The notes: generated from the letters alone by a model not told the origin. DNA of 53,338 bases from Bacteroidota bacterium (GCA_963169355.1 CAUJCR010000059.1:1-53338); one strand, 5' to 3'; shown: positions 27,899 to 37,722, numbered from the stretch's first letter. Numbers and translations are program-made.

Positions 27899-29065
27899 CT
27901 AAGACAACTTAGAATAAGTTTGCCACCACCTATCTGGCATTTCATTTTTAGTAGCCATTTCATAATCTTTAAAAGAACAAGGCATGAGGGTGTGACGTTC
28001 AAACTTTAAACCCTTGGTGGCAGGATACGGCACTTCCATCCACCAACGGTTACTCTTTTTACTTTTAAAAAAATTAATCTCATGTTTTTCTTCTTGTAAT
28101 ACCACATGAAATTTAATATACTCTGAACTAGAGCGAGAAGGAAAATCTTGTTTACGAGAATAGAAACCTTCCATAAAACACCAAATCATTTGTGCGGCTA
28201 ATTGTGCTGTTTTATCATGCACATCAAATTGTGGGTTTATTTCATAGATTCCTAACGAAGTGAGTTTATCATTCATACCTGCATAACGCATCATTTGGCA
28301 AGCTTCCTCGGCATAAAAACCATTAGGCATCGCTTTAGCATTAGCTGGTGCCTCGCTATGCTTAATTGCCGAAATATCAAAACTAATCATATCAGCATGG
28401 CGAATAATAGGTTCCGTTTCCTCAATGGCACTTCTTACCTGCCCTAAGCGATAGGTGTCAAAATATAATCTGTTCATCATGGCTAAACCCTCAGGGTTTA
28501 CCAAATATGTTTGATATCCAATATTACTATAATTAAATAAATAGTTGGGCTGATGTAAAATAATTTTGCCTAGGTATCCAGTGTTATTTATTTCATCATC
28601 AATATTTCCTAAATCAAATGTTGAATCGATAGAGACAATATTGATAGTTTGTTCTAACTTTTCGTAACCCAAAAATTGCGCATAAGTTAAATCCTGACTT
28701 CCGCCAATAATAATGGGCATAATATTTTGACGAATTAAATAATTGATAGTTGATTTTAAAGCATAGTAAGTATCTTCTACTTCATGTCCAGGATTTATAT
28801 TTCCTAAATCTACAGCTCGCAATTTAAAACTTCCTTGAAAAAGTTTATACAGTTCTTCTCTCACCACATCAGGTGCTTTCGCACATCCTTTATTATTAGT
28901 TGCTCTCCTGTCTTCACACACGCCAATAATAGCCATATCCACATCTTGCAAATCAGGAAAATTGTCGACATCGGTATAAACACTAACTAATTTACCGATT
29001 TGATGTTCCTCAAATAAATCAGCATTTAACTCTATTGGAGAAAAAAAATGTTGTATATCACTCAT
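27899..29065 (-). CDS. Arginase/formimidoylglutamase-family protein with altered metal site
   Basis: 388 aa, ureohydrolase fold. It keeps the framework of the family: IIIGGSQDLTYAQF (121-), SIDSTFDLG (145-) and SFDISAIKHSEAP (228-240). In active enzymes the corresponding motifs are GGDHS, DAHxD and SxDxDxxDP. Here the His of motif 1 is Gln124, the His of motif 2 is Thr149, and the second and third Asp of motif 3 are Ser232 and His236, while Asp147, Asp151 and Asp230 remain. Bacteroidota members are often annotated as formimidoylglutamase (histidine degradation), but loss of half the manganese ligands makes that doubtful. No other hut gene is nearby. It may be a binding or regulatory pseudoenzyme. 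Confidence 0.8.
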   Translation of the reverse strand: MSDIQHFFSPIELNADLFEEHQIGKLVSVYTDVDNFPDLQDVDMAIIGVCEDRRATNNKGCAKAPDVVREELYKLFQGSFKLRAVDLGNINPGHEVEDTYYALKSTINYLIRQNIMPIIIGGSQDLTYAQFLGYEKLEQTINIVSIDSTFDLGNIDDEINNTGYLGKIILHQPNYLFNYSNIGYQTYLVNPEGLAMMNRLYFDTYRLGQVRSAIEETEPIIRHADMISFDISAIKHSEAPANAKAMPNGFYAEEACQMMRYAGMNDKLTSLGIYEINPQFDVHDKTAQLAAQMIWCFMEGFYSRKQDFPSRSSSEYIKFHVVLQEEKHEINFFKSKKSNRWWMEVPYPATKGLKFERHTLMPCSFKDYEMATKNEMPDRWWQTYSKLS

Positions 29066-29215
29066 AAACAGCTCGCATTATAAACTGATTAAATTTATTT
29101 ATAATGCTTTTATAATTAGGCTGCTTACCACAAACTTATTAACGTGTATGGGTTAGTTACAGCAAGTGAGAATAAAGAAAAATAAAAATGGTTTCTAATA
29201 AACTATTTAGAAAAA

Positions 29216-29620
29216 CTAAATTTTATCTACGTTCATTACAGTAGCTTCGCCACTCGTGCACACATTACCTGTTGCTTTATCTTTAATTAAAGTTTCTATC
29301 ACAGCGCGATGCTTGTCTTTTAAAACTTCTTTTACCGTAAAAAAAGCTTCGTAATCTGTTTCTACATACATTGGTTTTAAGAAGCTTAATGATTGTTTTA
29401 AATAAATAGTGCCCTCGCCAGGAAATAACACGCCAAACACTTTACTAAATAAAGCTGCGCCTAACATACCGTGCATAATAGGTCTTTTAAACATGGTTTT
29501 AGCTGCAAATTCGGCATCTGTATGCACAGGGTTTTTATCGCCTGTTACTTCAGCAAAACGGTTTACTTCTTCTTGTGTAAATTTAAAATCGTGGCTATAG
29601 GTTTGCCCTAGTTCAATCAT
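29216..29620 (-). CDS. phaJ: MaoC-like (R)-enoyl-CoA hydratase, PhaJ-type
   Basis: 134-aa hot-dog-fold protein. The active-site signature is VTGDKNPVHTD, with the Asp-His pair of (R)-specific enoyl-CoA hydratases, and PIMHGMLGAALFSKVF follows it. Such enzymes convert trans-2-enoyl-CoA from fatty-acid oxidation into (R)-3-hydroxyacyl-CoA, the PhaC substrate. The gene is divergent from the PHA-synthase genes, with 236 bases of shared upstream DNA, which supports a PHA role. The symbol is by context and motif; it could also serve another MaoC function. Confidence 0.8.
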   Translation of the reverse strand: MIELGQTYSHDFKFTQEEVNRFAEVTGDKNPVHTDAEFAAKTMFKRPIMHGMLGAALFSKVFGVLFPGEGTIYLKQSLSFLKPMYVETDYEAFFTVKEVLKDKHRAVIETLIKDKATGNVCTSGEATVMNVDKI

Positions 29621-29856
29621 AATTATTAGTTTTTAGTAATTTTCAGAAAAAAATAGCATAATGTCAAATTTTAAAAATAATTATTTCGATTTAGACGAAA
29701 TATTTGTTTTTTACGACAATTTAACACAAAAATAATACGAATTTACTTGACTTGTATTACAAAAAATACCGAAATTTGCGCCGAAAATTAGAGCGATTTA
29801 TTTAATTTATTGATTTTCAATAAAATACTGAATTTTTAATCTTAATAATATATATC

Positions 29857-31173
29857 ATGAAAACCAACAACCCAATGATTGACAACTTAATGGATGCTCA
29901 AGCAAATGCAATGAATGCTTGGATGGATTCTGCTAAGAAATTCCAAAGCGCATTTACTAATGGCACTATGGCTTCTGCTTCAAATCCATTTACCAATTTC
30001 ACAAATCCTTTTACTACTGATAATAATAAACCTGAAGAGTTTTTTAAAAATTGGTATAACCAACAAATAAATGCTTTAAAGCAATTCTCTGATTTTAATC
30101 AAAGCATTTATAACTCGATGATTAATTATGGTAAAAATGCAAACGATTACAACGAAAGCTTTACTGCCATGAATAATGCTTGGACTAATATTTATAATAG
30201 TTGGACAAATACATTAAATACAACTTACGATAACTTTTCTAAGAACATGACAAACCCTTTTAATAAAGATATGTTCAAGAATATGTTTGAAGGCAACCAA
30301 ATGTATTTAAAGGTTCAAGAAATTTTTCAACCGATGATGAACGCTATTAAAAACAGCGATTACAGTGTTGAAACTTGGAAAAACATTTACAGTTCTGATA
30401 ATTACAAAAAAGCAACTGAACAAGTGTTTGGTTCGTTCTTTAATAATGCGTCATTAAAAGAAGTGTTTGATAATGCTACTAAGCAAATGCAAAACTTTTT
30501 TGTTAATCAAAATGGATTAGGTAAAGAGTATTATGAGCAAATGAAAAATATGTCGGCTCAATTTCCTGAATTATTCTCTGGTAACTCTGAGCAAATGAAA
30601 GAGCTATATGCTAAAATGAATAATGTATTTGCTAAAACATTTGAACCTATTTTAAAATTAGTAAATCCGGGTAAAGAAAAAGAAAACGTAGAAGCAACAA
30701 TTGCTTTACTTGATAAAATTACAGAATATAGCATCAAACAATCTGAATTACAATCTCAGTTATATAAAACTATGCAGGCTTCGATGGAACAGTTAGCCAA
30801 CGAAACCAAAGAAAAATACAAAGCAATGCAAGAAGGTAATTTTACTATGCCTACTTCTACTGAATTGTATAACGAATGGGTAAAAACTAATGAGAAGGTA
30901 TTTGGTGAATTATTTGCAACCGATGAGTTTAGCAAAGCTAAAGCCGATGCACTTAGTTTAGGAATGGATGTAAAAAAACATTTTGAGAAACAATTTGAAA
31001 ATGTATTTGAACAATACCCACTTGTTTTTAAAAGTCAAATGGAAGAAGTATACAAAACCATTCACGACCTAAAGAAAACTGTAAAAGAATTACAAACAAA
31101 ATTAGCGATGCAAAATGCCGCATCAGTAGAGTTATTTGAAGACGACAAAACAGCTAAAAGCAAAAAGAAATAA
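29857..31173 (+). CDS. phaE: PhaE-like subunit of class III PHA synthase
   Basis: 438-aa, largely helical, with no signal peptide. The N-terminus is Asn/Met/Trp-rich (DAQANAMNAWMDSAKKFQ), followed by long amphipathic helices and repeated aromatic/Asn motifs typical of phasin/PhaE proteins (FKNWYNQQINALKQF), and a coiled-coil-like end (about 385-425). PhaE activates PhaC in class III synthases of Allochromatium and cyanobacteria; it is usually about 360 aa. phaC follows 130 bases downstream, but a terminator lies between them. It could also be a phasin; proximity to a class III-like PhaC favours PhaE. Confidence 0.8.
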   Translation: MKTNNPMIDNLMDAQANAMNAWMDSAKKFQSAFTNGTMASASNPFTNFTNPFTTDNNKPEEFFKNWYNQQINALKQFSDFNQSIYNSMINYGKNANDYNESFTAMNNAWTNIYNSWTNTLNTTYDNFSKNMTNPFNKDMFKNMFEGNQMYLKVQEIFQPMMNAIKNSDYSVETWKNIYSSDNYKKATEQVFGSFFNNASLKEVFDNATKQMQNFFVNQNGLGKEYYEQMKNMSAQFPELFSGNSEQMKELYAKMNNVFAKTFEPILKLVNPGKEKENVEATIALLDKITEYSIKQSELQSQLYKTMQASMEQLANETKEKYKAMQEGNFTMPTSTELYNEWVKTNEKVFGELFATDEFSKAKADALSLGMDVKKHFEKQFENVFEQYPLVFKSQMEEVYKTIHDLKKTVKELQTKLAMQNAASVELFEDDKTAKSKKK

Positions 31174-31200
31174 TATAATTTGTGGCTCATAGCGCAAGAA

Positions 31201-31238
31201 AAAAAAGGCTGCCTTTGTGTTTGTAGGCAGTCTTTTTT
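31201..31238 (+). terminator. Terminator between phaE and phaC
   Basis: Stem AAAAAAGGCTGCCT with AGGCAGTCTTTTTT (14 bp with one G.T pair) and a 10-base loop. The right arm ends in a T-run. It would limit readthrough from phaE into phaC, or let the two differ in expression. Confidence 0.85.
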
Positions 31239-31303
31239 ATTCGCTATAAAATAACATTCGCACTAAAAAAATTACTACATTTACTTATCAATACCTAGTT
31301 ACT

Positions 31304-32350
31304 ATGGAAAATAAATTAGTAGAAGAGCTTAATACCATTAGCTCAAAAATGCTAAAAAGCTACGAAACATTAAATCAAATTCATGAAGTAGATATTGCTA
31401 CTACGCCTAAAACAGCAGTGTATAGCGAAGACAAATTAACCTTGTATCGCTACGATAGAGAAACAGAAGCAAGTTATAAAACACCTGTCTTAATTGTGTA
31501 TGCTTTAGTAAATACTTACAAAATGCTGGATATACAGCCTGATAGAAGTTATATAAAAAACTTACTCAATGCTGGATTAGATGTGTATTTAATTGATTGG
31601 GGATTTCCTTCTAAATCAGATCGTTTTTTAAGTATTGATGATTATGTAAATGGGTACATTAACAACTGTGTTGATTTTATTCGAAAGAAACATAGAGTTG
31701 AAAAAATAAATATTTTAAGTATCTGCCAAGGTGGAACTCTTAGTGTGATATACAGTTCTTTATATCCTAATAAGATAAAAAATTTAGTAACACATGTTAC
31801 GCCTATTGATTTTAGTACCAATGATGGTTTATTATTCCGTTGGAGTAAAGACATGGATTTTGATAAGTTAGTAGAAGGTTTTGATGGTATTATTCCTGGT
31901 GATTTTTTAAATCAAGGATTTGATATGCTAAAACCAATGATGAAAATTCAAAAGCAACAAACCTTTACTAACTCGTTAGATGATAAAGATAAATTATTAA
32001 ATTTCTTGAGAATGGAGAAATGGATTAGCGAAAGCCCCGACCAAGCAGGTGAGTGTTTCCGCCAATTTATGAAAGATTTATACCAAGAAAACAAATTAAT
32101 AAAAGGCGAATTAGAAGTAGGTGGTAAGAAAGTGAATTTAAAAAATTTATCAGCTAACCTATTAAATATTTATGCTACCGAAGATCACTTGGTGCCACCC
32201 GCTGCTACCATTCCTTTAAATGATTACGTAGGAAGTAAAGACAAGGAACTATATAGCTTTAAAGGCGGACACATTGGTGTGTTTGTAGGTGGAAAATCTC
32301 AAAAAGAACTAGCACCTGCAGTTACAGCTTGGTTAAAGAAAAGAGATTAA
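31304..32350 (+). CDS. phaC: Class III-type poly(3-hydroxyalkanoate) synthase
   Basis: 348 aa, alpha/beta hydrolase fold, the length of class III PhaC rather than the ~590 aa of class I. The nucleophile sits in the synthase lipase box SICQGGT, with Cys141 replacing the lipase Ser. The other triad members are Asp294 (YATEDHLVPP) and His323 (KGGHIGVFVGG). The conserved DWG (about 98-100, LIDWGFP) is present. It polymerises (R)-3-hydroxyacyl-CoA into PHA granules. The neighbours phaE and the MaoC hydratase complete a plausible storage pathway, although phaA and phaB are not in the window. A near-consensus -7 box (TACATTTA, 31276 region) precedes it. Confidence 0.94.
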   Translation: MENKLVEELNTISSKMLKSYETLNQIHEVDIATTPKTAVYSEDKLTLYRYDRETEASYKTPVLIVYALVNTYKMLDIQPDRSYIKNLLNAGLDVYLIDWGFPSKSDRFLSIDDYVNGYINNCVDFIRKKHRVEKINILSICQGGTLSVIYSSLYPNKIKNLVTHVTPIDFSTNDGLLFRWSKDMDFDKLVEGFDGIIPGDFLNQGFDMLKPMMKIQKQQTFTNSLDDKDKLLNFLRMEKWISESPDQAGECFRQFMKDLYQENKLIKGELEVGGKKVNLKNLSANLLNIYATEDHLVPPAATIPLNDYVGSKDKELYSFKGGHIGVFVGGKSQKELAPAVTAWLKKRD

Positions 32351-32372
32351 TCTCTTTTCTTTAATTTTTTTT
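32333..32372 (+). terminator. Terminator overlapping the phaC stop codon
   Basis: A 32-bp perfect palindrome (left arm TTAAAGAAAAGAGATT, 32333-32348) is followed by eight Ts. The left arm encodes the last residues of PhaC and the stop codon. The convergent M3 peptidase ends at 32379. Confidence 0.8.
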
Positions 32373-32378
32373 GAGCCA

Positions 32379-34427
32379 TTAGTTGTTTACCAAACCAGCT
32401 CTTCTGAGTAAGGCTTTAGCATCGGCTTCTCTTCCTCTAAATCTTTTATACAATAAAGCTGGATGTTCGCTTCCGCCTTTAGAAAGTACATTTTCATAAA
32501 ATGCTTGAGCAATCTTTTGGCTAAAAATTCCGTCTTCTTTAAAAGCTTCAAAGGCATCGGCATCTAATACCTCAGCCCATTTATAAGAATAATAACCTGA
32601 TGAATAACCACCCGGAAAGATATGTGAGAACGAACATGATGTACAAGTTTCTGGTACAGGCGTCATCAACTCAATTTTAGATAACACTTGCGTTTCAAAT
32701 TCTTTGACACTATTTATACTTTCAGGATTTTGGCTATGCCAAGCCATATCTAATAAGCCAAATCCAATTTGCCTAATAGTTGCTAAACCACTTTGAAAAT
32801 TTGAAGAATCAACAATTTTTTGAATATACTCCGAAGGTATGGCTTCGCCTGTTTGATAATGTTTTGCAAATAAATCTAAACATTCTTTTTCGTAACACCA
32901 GTTCTCCATCAGTTGCGATGGTAACTCCACAAAATCCCAAAACACATTGGTGCCACTTAAACTACCATACTGAGATTTGGCACACATACCATGCAAAGCA
33001 TGACCAAACTCGTGAAACAAAGTAGTAACTTCATTAAAGGTAAGTAATGATGGTTTACTTTCTGTTGGCTTGGTGAAATTACATACAATAGACACATGTG
33101 GTCTTTTATCTATACTATTTACTATGCGTTGGTTATTAAACGAAGTCATCCAAGCACCTTGGCGTTTTGAAGCTCGTGGAAAAAAATCGGCATACAACAC
33201 CGATACAAAATTCCCGTTTGCATCTAATACTTCGTAAGTTGTTACATCTTTATGATACAAGGGAATATCAAAACGTTGATTAAACGACAAGCCATATAAT
33301 TTTTTAGCAGTATCAAATACACCTTGTATAACGTTTTCTAATTTAAAGTATGGACGCAATAATTCATCATCAATCGCAAATTTTTCTTTCTTCAATTTTT
33401 CGGCGTAAAATGCCGTGTCCCATTTCATGAGTGTATCATTAAACCCTAAAGATTTGCTATAACTTTTAAGTTCTTCCATTTCTTTTTTAGCAAATGGCAA
33501 GGCGTTATCCAATATATTATTTAAAAAGGTGTAAACTTTTGTTGGCGATTCGGCCATGCGTTCTTCTAATACAAAATCGGCATGAGATGAATAGCCTAAT
33601 AACTTAGCCCGTTGATGACGCAATACAGCAATATCTTTTAATACTTTTTGATTATCATATTGATTATTTTTAAAAGATTTAGAACCATAGGCTTTAAATA
33701 ATTGCTCTCTTAAATTTCTATTTTCGGCGTAGGTCATAAAAGGCCCGTAACTCGGAAAATCTAAAGTAAATACCCAAGCCTTGTCTTTTCCTTTTTCGGT
33801 TGCTGTTTGTTTTGCCGCTTCTATAATACCTTCTGGTAAGCCTGCCAAATCTTTTTCATTGGTAATCACTAATTCAAAAGCATTACTTTCTTCCAATACA
33901 TTTTCGCTATACACAAGGCATAAATGCGCTAAGTCTTTATCTAGCTGTCTTAGTTTATTTTTATCTTCATCTGATAAGCTTGAACCATTTCTTACAAAAC
34001 TTTTATAGGTATTATTTAATAGCGTTTTTTGTTCAGGAGATAGTTTGCTGATGTCGGTATTTTTAAAAACATACTCTACCTTTTTAAATAAGTCTTGATT
34101 TAGCAAAATATCATTACTGTAATCGCTTAACTTAGGAGAAATTTCTTTAGCCAACTCTTGCATTTCTTTGGAGGTTTCGGCCGAGTTTAAATTTGAAAAA
34201 GTAAGGTTTACAATTTCTAAAGATGCTCCTGCTCTTTCGAGAGCCTCAATTGTATTTTCAAAAGTAGGTGTTTGTGGGTTATTAATAATTTGAGCAACAT
34301 CAGCTAATCCTTGCTCAATACCTTGCTCAATGGCGGGTAAGTAATGTTCTAATTTTATTTTATCAAATGGAATCGTTTCTAATGGTGTATTAAAAGGTAT
34401 CAAAAAAGGATTTGTACTCATAAACAA
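32379..34427 (-). CDS. M3-family oligopeptidase / peptidyl-dipeptidase (Dcp-type)
   Basis: 682 aa cytosolic or periplasm-associated zinc peptidase. The zinc site is FHEFGHALHG (HExxH), with the family sequence LFHEFGHALHGMCAKS and downstream ELPSQLMENW carrying the third ligand Glu. The N-terminal helical domain and C-terminal SSGYYSYKWAEVLDADAFEAF are characteristic of the oligopeptidase A/Dcp branch. It lacks a signal peptide. A second in-frame Met two codons downstream (34421) is an equally good start. It degrades short peptides. The upstream and downstream genes are convergent or divergent, so it is a single-gene unit. Confidence 0.94.
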   Translation of the reverse strand: MFMSTNPFLIPFNTPLETIPFDKIKLEHYLPAIEQGIEQGLADVAQIINNPQTPTFENTIEALERAGASLEIVNLTFSNLNSAETSKEMQELAKEISPKLSDYSNDILLNQDLFKKVEYVFKNTDISKLSPEQKTLLNNTYKSFVRNGSSLSDEDKNKLRQLDKDLAHLCLVYSENVLEESNAFELVITNEKDLAGLPEGIIEAAKQTATEKGKDKAWVFTLDFPSYGPFMTYAENRNLREQLFKAYGSKSFKNNQYDNQKVLKDIAVLRHQRAKLLGYSSHADFVLEERMAESPTKVYTFLNNILDNALPFAKKEMEELKSYSKSLGFNDTLMKWDTAFYAEKLKKEKFAIDDELLRPYFKLENVIQGVFDTAKKLYGLSFNQRFDIPLYHKDVTTYEVLDANGNFVSVLYADFFPRASKRQGAWMTSFNNQRIVNSIDKRPHVSIVCNFTKPTESKPSLLTFNEVTTLFHEFGHALHGMCAKSQYGSLSGTNVFWDFVELPSQLMENWCYEKECLDLFAKHYQTGEAIPSEYIQKIVDSSNFQSGLATIRQIGFGLLDMAWHSQNPESINSVKEFETQVLSKIELMTPVPETCTSCSFSHIFPGGYSSGYYSYKWAEVLDADAFEAFKEDGIFSQKIAQAFYENVLSKGGSEHPALLYKRFRGREADAKALLRRAGLVNN

Positions 34428-34648
34428 GGTTATTAAAATGGTTCATACAATGATACAAAAAACAAAACATAAGTTACTCAAATAGTAACACAACATATAA
34501 ACAGCCAATAAAGCCTACAAACAAGTAATTGAAAGCTAATAGCCGAAAAATAAAGCACAATGCTAAACCTATTTAGTGCGGTTTTAATTTTTTATTTTGT
34601 ACTGTTGTTTGTATTTTTATCAGATAACAACCTGTCCTCATTTTAAAT

Positions 34649-37600
34649 ATGAAAAAATTTTATCTCATCCTACTCACTTCTTTATCTTGTTCATTATTTG
34701 CAAATGATTTATTTGTTGCAAATGCTTATGCGCTTAGTTTTAAAAAAGCCTACCAATTATGCCCAAGTATTCCGCATGGCGTTTTAGAATCGGTAGCATT
34801 TACCCAAAGTCGTTTTGAACATTTAGGTAATCAAGAGCCTAGTTGTATTGGCTATCCAACAACTTATGGTGTTATGGGATTAATTGAAAACGGAAAAGGT
34901 TATTTTAGAAATAACTTACTTTACATTTCTCAACTCTCGGGTTATAGTGTAGATGATATAAAATCTAATCCAGAAAAACACATCTTAGCTTATGCTAAAG
35001 CATTTTCTATACTACAACAGCAACAACAAATTTATGGTAACAACTTATCACAGTACCTTCCAATATTTGTTGCTCTCAGCGAATTACCGTTAAACAACGA
35101 TTTACAAAATGATTTTGCAATGAATGCACATTTGTATCAACTTTACTGGTTTTTAAATAATGGCGAGTTACAAGATTATTATGGCTTTCCTGACTATCAA
35201 CTGAACTTACCCTCTATTTTTGGAGATAATTATCAGATACTAAGCTCTGCAAATACGGTTATTAGTAGTCAAGGTATAACAAACGGTAATGGCGCTAATT
35301 ATAAATCATCAGGTGTTAATTCCGTTGCCTCTCCCGATTATCCGCCTGCCATTTGGAATCCAACAACCTGCAATTACAGTTCACGTGCAGGCACAAGTAT
35401 TACTGCTGTGGCTATTCACTTTGTACAAGGTTCGTATGCTGGATGTATTTCATGGTTTAAAAATTGTAGTGCTTCGGCTTCGGCGCATTATGTAGTTAGA
35501 AGCTCCGATGGACAAGTTACTCAAATGGTTTATGAATCAGATAAAGCTTGGCATATTGGCTCCGAAAATCCATACACTTTAGGCACCGAACACGAGGGCT
35601 ATATCAATAACATTACTTGGTTTACCAATGCCATGTATCAATCGAGCGCCAATTTAACTCGGGATATGTGTACAAGTAACGGCATTAATCCTTTACGTTG
35701 TTATTTTGGACCAGGTTGTAGTGGTACCACACAACAATGCCAACTTGGTTCGTGTGTGAAAATTAAAGGACATCAAATGTATCCTAACCAAACTCATAGC
35801 GATCCAGGACCATTATGGGATTGGGAGAAGTTTTATAAACTCATTAATAACACACCCGTTATTACAACAGTTACAGCTACCAGTGGTAATTTTTATGATT
35901 CGGGAGGAGCTTCGGCTAATTATGGAAACGACGAACGCAAACTTTGGTTATTTCAACCAAGCGGGGTATCAAGTATCAGTATGAATTTTACATCCTTTAA
36001 TTTAGAAAATAATTACGATTATTTATTTATTTACGATGGCAACTCAACCAGTGCTCCATTAATTGGAAAATACACCAGTACTGTAACACCAGGCAACATC
36101 AACTCTACTGGCGCTAGTTTATTATTTGAATTTAGATCGGATTGTGCTACTACTGCCGCTGGATGGGCTGCCACTTATACTACTAATGCCAGTGGAACAG
36201 GCACTACAACAGCCGATGTTACTGCTCCTACCACTTCGGTAAGTTCGGTTGGTGCATGGAAAACAAGCAATTTTACAACTACCTTTACCGATGCTGATAA
36301 CAGTGGTGGTTCGGGATTAGAAAAAAGTTATTATCAAGTTATTGATTTTAATGGTACCGAATGGCGCGCTAATTACACACATGGTTTTTTCTCTGATAAC
36401 TTTGATAATGCCATACATCCTGAGTGGACTCAAAAAGTAGGTACTTGGACAATCTCTAGCAACGCCCTAGTGCAAACTGATGAAAGTAGCGCTAATGCAA
36501 CTAATACTAACATCTATGCTGCACTTACTCAAAACTTATCTAATCGTTATTTATATAATTTTAAAGGAAAGATAGAAGGTTCGGGAGTTAATCGTAGAGC
36601 AGGTTTACATTTCTTTTGCGATGCGCCAGATAGTGTAAACAGAGGAAATAGTTATTTTGTTTGGTTTAGGTTAGATAACCAAGCAGTACAATTATATAAA
36701 ACATCTTACTCGGGTGGTGTAAATGTTTTTGGCTCTCCTACTTTTACAGCACCTTGTAATTTAGTAGCTGGGCAATGGTACGACTTTAAAGTCATTTACG
36801 ATAGAATTACTGGAAAAATGACTGTGTATAAAGATAATGCTATTATTGCAACGTGGACTGACCCTTCGCCACTTGCTAATGGTGGTTATATTTCTTTTAG
36901 AAGCGGTAACTGTAAATGGAGTTTAGATGAAATAAAAATTTACCGCTCACGACCTACTTACTCTGTAAACGTGAGTGTGGGCGCAGGTAATGCCAATGAT
37001 ATACGTTATCAAAATCCAAACCCAACTACATTTTCGGCCAAAGTAAAATCAATAGTAAACGATAGTGCCGAAAATATATCTGCTATTTATTATCACGACT
37101 TAAATATTGATTGGACACCTCCAACTAATATTACAAGCATCAATGACGGTACTGGTGCCGATATAAATATGGTAATTACTAGCGATTCGTTATCGGCTAA
37201 CTGGCGCTCATCTAAAGACACTAACTCGGCAGTTGCCCAATATTGGTATTCTATTGGAACTAGCCCTGGTGCTACTAATACCCTTAACTGGACAAGTAAC
37301 TGGGGCGACACTACAGTAACGGCCAAAAATCTTGTTTTAACCAATGGAACAACCTATTACTTTAATGTAAGAGCAGAAAATGGTGCAGGACTAATGAGTA
37401 ATATTTTAAGCACCGACGGACAAACTGTTACAATACCAACTAGTGTAAAGGAACTTACAGAAAGCGATCAAATTCAAATATATCCTAATCCATTTAGCAA
37501 TTCATTTGACATACATCTTGCTCTTGAAAAAGATTGCGAAGTGAATTTATTATTAATTGATGCAATGGGGAAAGAAATTACTAGGTTTACATCAAAAGAA

Positions 37601-37720
37601 AGCGCTGGCGATTACCACCGTGTTATTGATGCACAACAGTTTAATTTAAGCAATGGTGTATATTGGGTAAAAATCAACTATGAGCACAAAGAACTATGTA
37701 AGAAGTTGATTAAACACTAA
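34649..37720 (+). CDS. Secreted N-acetylmuramoyl-L-alanine amidase with CUB and type IX sorting domains
   Basis: 1023 aa. The signal peptide (to about Ala18) is followed by a lytic-transglycosylase-like region (about 35-130: HGVLESVAFTQSRF, YGVMGL) in which the usual catalytic Glu is Gln53. An Amidase_2/PGRP domain (about 230-400) carries the zinc ligands His257 (AVAIHFVQG), His375 (GHQMYPN) and Asp385 (HSDPGPLWDW), the spacing seen in AmpD. A CUB-like domain (about 405-515) follows, then a linker, a concanavalin/LamG-type domain (about 580-740), fibronectin-like strands, and a C-terminal Por sorting domain (IQIYPNPFSNSFDIHL ... GVYWVKI). Predicted role: extracellular cleavage of peptidoglycan from other cells, or cell-wall turnover, after type IX export. 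Confidence 0.9.
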   Translation: MKKFYLILLTSLSCSLFANDLFVANAYALSFKKAYQLCPSIPHGVLESVAFTQSRFEHLGNQEPSCIGYPTTYGVMGLIENGKGYFRNNLLYISQLSGYSVDDIKSNPEKHILAYAKAFSILQQQQQIYGNNLSQYLPIFVALSELPLNNDLQNDFAMNAHLYQLYWFLNNGELQDYYGFPDYQLNLPSIFGDNYQILSSANTVISSQGITNGNGANYKSSGVNSVASPDYPPAIWNPTTCNYSSRAGTSITAVAIHFVQGSYAGCISWFKNCSASASAHYVVRSSDGQVTQMVYESDKAWHIGSENPYTLGTEHEGYINNITWFTNAMYQSSANLTRDMCTSNGINPLRCYFGPGCSGTTQQCQLGSCVKIKGHQMYPNQTHSDPGPLWDWEKFYKLINNTPVITTVTATSGNFYDSGGASANYGNDERKLWLFQPSGVSSISMNFTSFNLENNYDYLFIYDGNSTSAPLIGKYTSTVTPGNINSTGASLLFEFRSDCATTAAGWAATYTTNASGTGTTTADVTAPTTSVSSVGAWKTSNFTTTFTDADNSGGSGLEKSYYQVIDFNGTEWRANYTHGFFSDNFDNAIHPEWTQKVGTWTISSNALVQTDESSANATNTNIYAALTQNLSNRYLYNFKGKIEGSGVNRRAGLHFFCDAPDSVNRGNSYFVWFRLDNQAVQLYKTSYSGGVNVFGSPTFTAPCNLVAGQWYDFKVIYDRITGKMTVYKDNAIIATWTDPSPLANGGYISFRSGNCKWSLDEIKIYRSRPTYSVNVSVGAGNANDIRYQNPNPTTFSAKVKSIVNDSAENISAIYYHDLNIDWTPPTNITSINDGTGADINMVITSDSLSANWRSSKDTNSAVAQYWYSIGTSPGATNTLNWTSNWGDTTVTAKNLVLTNGTTYYFNVRAENGAGLMSNILSTDGQTVTIPTSVKELTESDQIQIYPNPFSNSFDIHLALEKDCEVNLLLIDAMGKEITRFTSKESAGDYHRVIDAQQFNLSNGVYWVKINYEHKELCKKLIKH

Positions 37721-37722
37721 GA

